From Acropora yongei (taxonomy: Eukaryota; Cnidaria; Anthozoa; Scleractinia; Acroporidae), in NCBI GenBank assembly GCA_014634225.1, contig BLFN01000414.1:25264-35263 (forward strand): a stretch of DNA of 10,000 nt, in the 5' to 3' direction. Both the position numbers and the translations under genes were made by a program. A model generated the notes under the pieces. It made no database searches. It saw only the letters and a list, made by a program, of their open reading frames with translations, and was not told the origin of the DNA. This document shows, one piece after another, positions 8,354 to 10,000 of the stretch. The first letter of the stretch is position 1; each line of letters starts with the position of its first letter.

Positions 8354-9049
8354 TTGCAACCACGAAGTCGCGTTTCGTCATCTTCTATAAGTATTTTAAG
8401 GCGAGCATGTTGCACTTCAGTAGTTTCTTTGAATTCAAAAGCATTCAACAGTACTGAATAAATTTGGTTTGTCAGACACAAATCAGCAACGGGGTCGACA
8501 GACTCGATCCAACAGATTACAAATATCTCAGAACAGAATGATGAATCTCAAGAAAAACTCCTGATTTTTTTCAGGCTTTTCTACGCGATTGCTCAAATTA
8601 CCCTCATTACTGCGAGGATCATAGCACTTGTCGTTGATATACTTATGTTTGTGTTCGCTTTCCATGAAAAAGCCCGACGCAAGAGGGTTTAAAAGAGTTT
8701 CCTTTAGGTTCTGTATTCATAGCCTATATACACAGCAGTATGTTGAACACGAAAGGCAAAAGCAATGGCTTTGACGGTAACTTTCAATCTGTTGCGTTAT
8801 GTTCTGCAACTTAGCATGCACAAATCAGGTTCATGCATAGTCGTAAGTATTGCACCTATCAAATGGGAAATATGTTTTGTACTTTTTATTTTGTTATACA
8901 TCGTAAATAACATGTCCATTAGCTTGGCCGGAATATTACCGTGGTTGAGGGGTCTGTTGTAAATGCTTTAGAGGCCAAGATCCCCTGACTCTCCCTCCCT
9001 GACAGGTTCAGCGAACGTCCTTGTTTAGGGGTAAGTTTCTTACTGGGGA
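8354..9049. other. Intergenic, no gene seen
   Basis: No supported coding region. A minus-strand frame (8293-8481) runs through the direct repeats and is probably a by-product of them. The frame 8765-8962 is hydrophobic but matches no family I recognise. The end of this stretch may include further decayed sequence of the LINE that follows. Confidence 0.4.
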
Positions 9050-9661
9050 AGGTTTCTGCACTGTAAATGGTTTATTGAATGATTCTGGTAAAATGAAATC
9101 ACGGAGGATATTACAAAATAACGTAACCAAATGTTTAGTATTTTGTCCTCCAGTGAGTGTGTTTGATCCCATTCCTTTGCAAGGGGCATTGTCAAATAGT
9201 TTGCCCAAGTCCAATAAAGTGCAAGACTCTATTTCCCTCACTTGCTCCAGACACCTATATTGGCAAAACTGAGGAACTTCCAATATCAATTTTTAAATAT
9301 GAACAGTTATTTCCATCTACTCCCTAGAATTGCTTCACCAGACTCAAAGATACGAGAATTTCAATATAATGTTCTGAATACAATCCTTTATGCAAATACA
9401 GCCCTCTTTAAAATGAGAATTTTTGATTCACATTTGTGTACTTTTTATCAAATATCCCTCGAGTACCTATTTATACACTGTCCAATGTCAAGCGCTTTTT
9501 GGCTTTCTGTAGTTTTTATGGTTGGCAAATTACTTTCAGTCATTTCGCGTTTTGACAGGTTTGAACATAATGTTTGGCTCTTTGGAAAAGAAATGCAATC
9601 AATTAACAATACTGTATTACAAGGTAAACAAGCTATCCTCCAATGCAGACATCTTAACGGG
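9050..9661 (+). mobile_element. Decayed LINE, L1/Tx1-like RT C-terminal fragment
   Basis: Plus-strand translation follows the C-terminal region of L1/Tx1-type endonuclease-reverse transcriptases. An early segment with LLNDSGKMKS and NNVTKC (about 9070-9135) precedes a frame change; then come PDSKIREFQYNVLNTILYAN and ALFKMRIFDSHLCTF. EYLFIHCPMSSAFW and NVWLFGKEMQ follow. In intact relatives this region has a zinc-knuckle pattern (LCxFC...EHL..HC); here the second cysteine reads Tyr and the EHL histidine reads Tyr, so the knuckle is damaged. The catalytic RT domain is absent and the fragment is cut off by the next element at about 9662. Clade assignment is moderate. Confidence 0.75.
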
Positions 9662-9663
9662 AA

Positions 9664-9679
9664 TTTATTTATTTATTTA
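9664..9679 (-). repeat. (TTTA)4 tail of a minus-strand LINE
   Basis: Four TTTA units on the plus strand read (TAAA)4 on the minus strand. They lie exactly where homology to the L1/Tx1-like fragment ends, and precede a minus-strand stretch with LINE 3' UTR character. Confidence 0.65.
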
Positions 9680-10000
9680 GCTTCGCCTAACAAGGGTACA
9701 ATCTATATACATAAATATATGAAAATTATTAGGCAGGGAGACCACTACAGCCTAACCAATTACAGTGGACCCCTCGTTAATTAAAAGAAGAAAAAACGTA
9801 AGAATAACTAAAACTACTAATATATAAACAAGAAAATTAAAGGAAAGCAAAACAGAAATTCAAATTGCTAGAAGCAGCAAGACGGCGTACACAGTAAAGT
9901 CCTTGCTATATTGCACCTAGGACAGATTGTTCTCCAGGTTCTGATGTCGTCAGTGTCGTACAGGTCCAGCGCCATGAAGTAATATTGAAGTAATGAATGC
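9680..10000 (-). mobile_element. Probable LINE 3' UTR, minus strand, running off the window
   Basis: Read on the minus strand, this non-coding sequence ends in CCCTTGTTAGGCGAAGC followed by the TAAA tail. That resembles the end of the element at 2690-2722, which also finishes with an ACCCTCGTTA-like motif, AATAAA and a short tandem tail. No RT coding sequence is seen before the window edge, so the coding part would lie beyond 10000. The element type is inferred from the 3' end only. Confidence 0.5.

Noticed and set aside
8293..8481. Minus-strand 62-residue frame ending in the direct repeats
   Set aside because: Half of it is encoded by the repeated GC-rich units, so its openness is explained by the repeat; no family resemblance.

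Overview
The window looks like animal nuclear DNA, most probably from a cnidarian such as a coral or sea anemone. It is AT-rich and gene-poor, with one apparently intronless rhodopsin-class receptor set among old fragments of non-LTR retrotransposons (LINEs). Bacterial signs are absent: there are no ribosome binding sites, no operons and no densely packed genes, while a polyadenylation signal and animal-type LINE 3' tails are present. The cnidarian assignment is inference from the style of the LINE proteins and the receptor.

Layout. Bases 1-2120 hold no gene I can support, but contain a striking 62-base foldback at 494-555. Bases 2120-5505 are a pile of three LINE fragments, all on the minus strand: a jockey/CR1-like reverse transcriptase (RT) C-terminus (2120-2689), an L2/CR1-like element with its own 3' UTR and a pentanucleotide tail (2690-3405), and a long decayed element of the type carrying a CCHC zinc knuckle and restriction-like endonuclease (3470-5505). 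Bases 5506-6186 are the upstream flank of the receptor gene. The class A GPCR reads from 6187 or 6279 to 7377 on the plus strand, followed by two overlapping-style AATAAA signals. It has two apparent frame breaks, both at homopolymer runs, and three of the usual class A switch residues are replaced. Bases 7431-9000 are intergenic, with a hexamer purine repeat and a 23-base direct repeat that may mark a small non-autonomous element. Bases 9050-9660 are a decayed L1/Tx1-like RT C-terminus on the plus strand, interrupted at about 9662 by the 3' end of another minus-strand LINE.

Only the receptor is a plausible host gene. The LINE pieces are all broken and show no sign of current activity. I found no new multi-gene system. 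The points most worth checking are the foldback, the unusual receptor and its frame breaks, and the nested LINE junctions.
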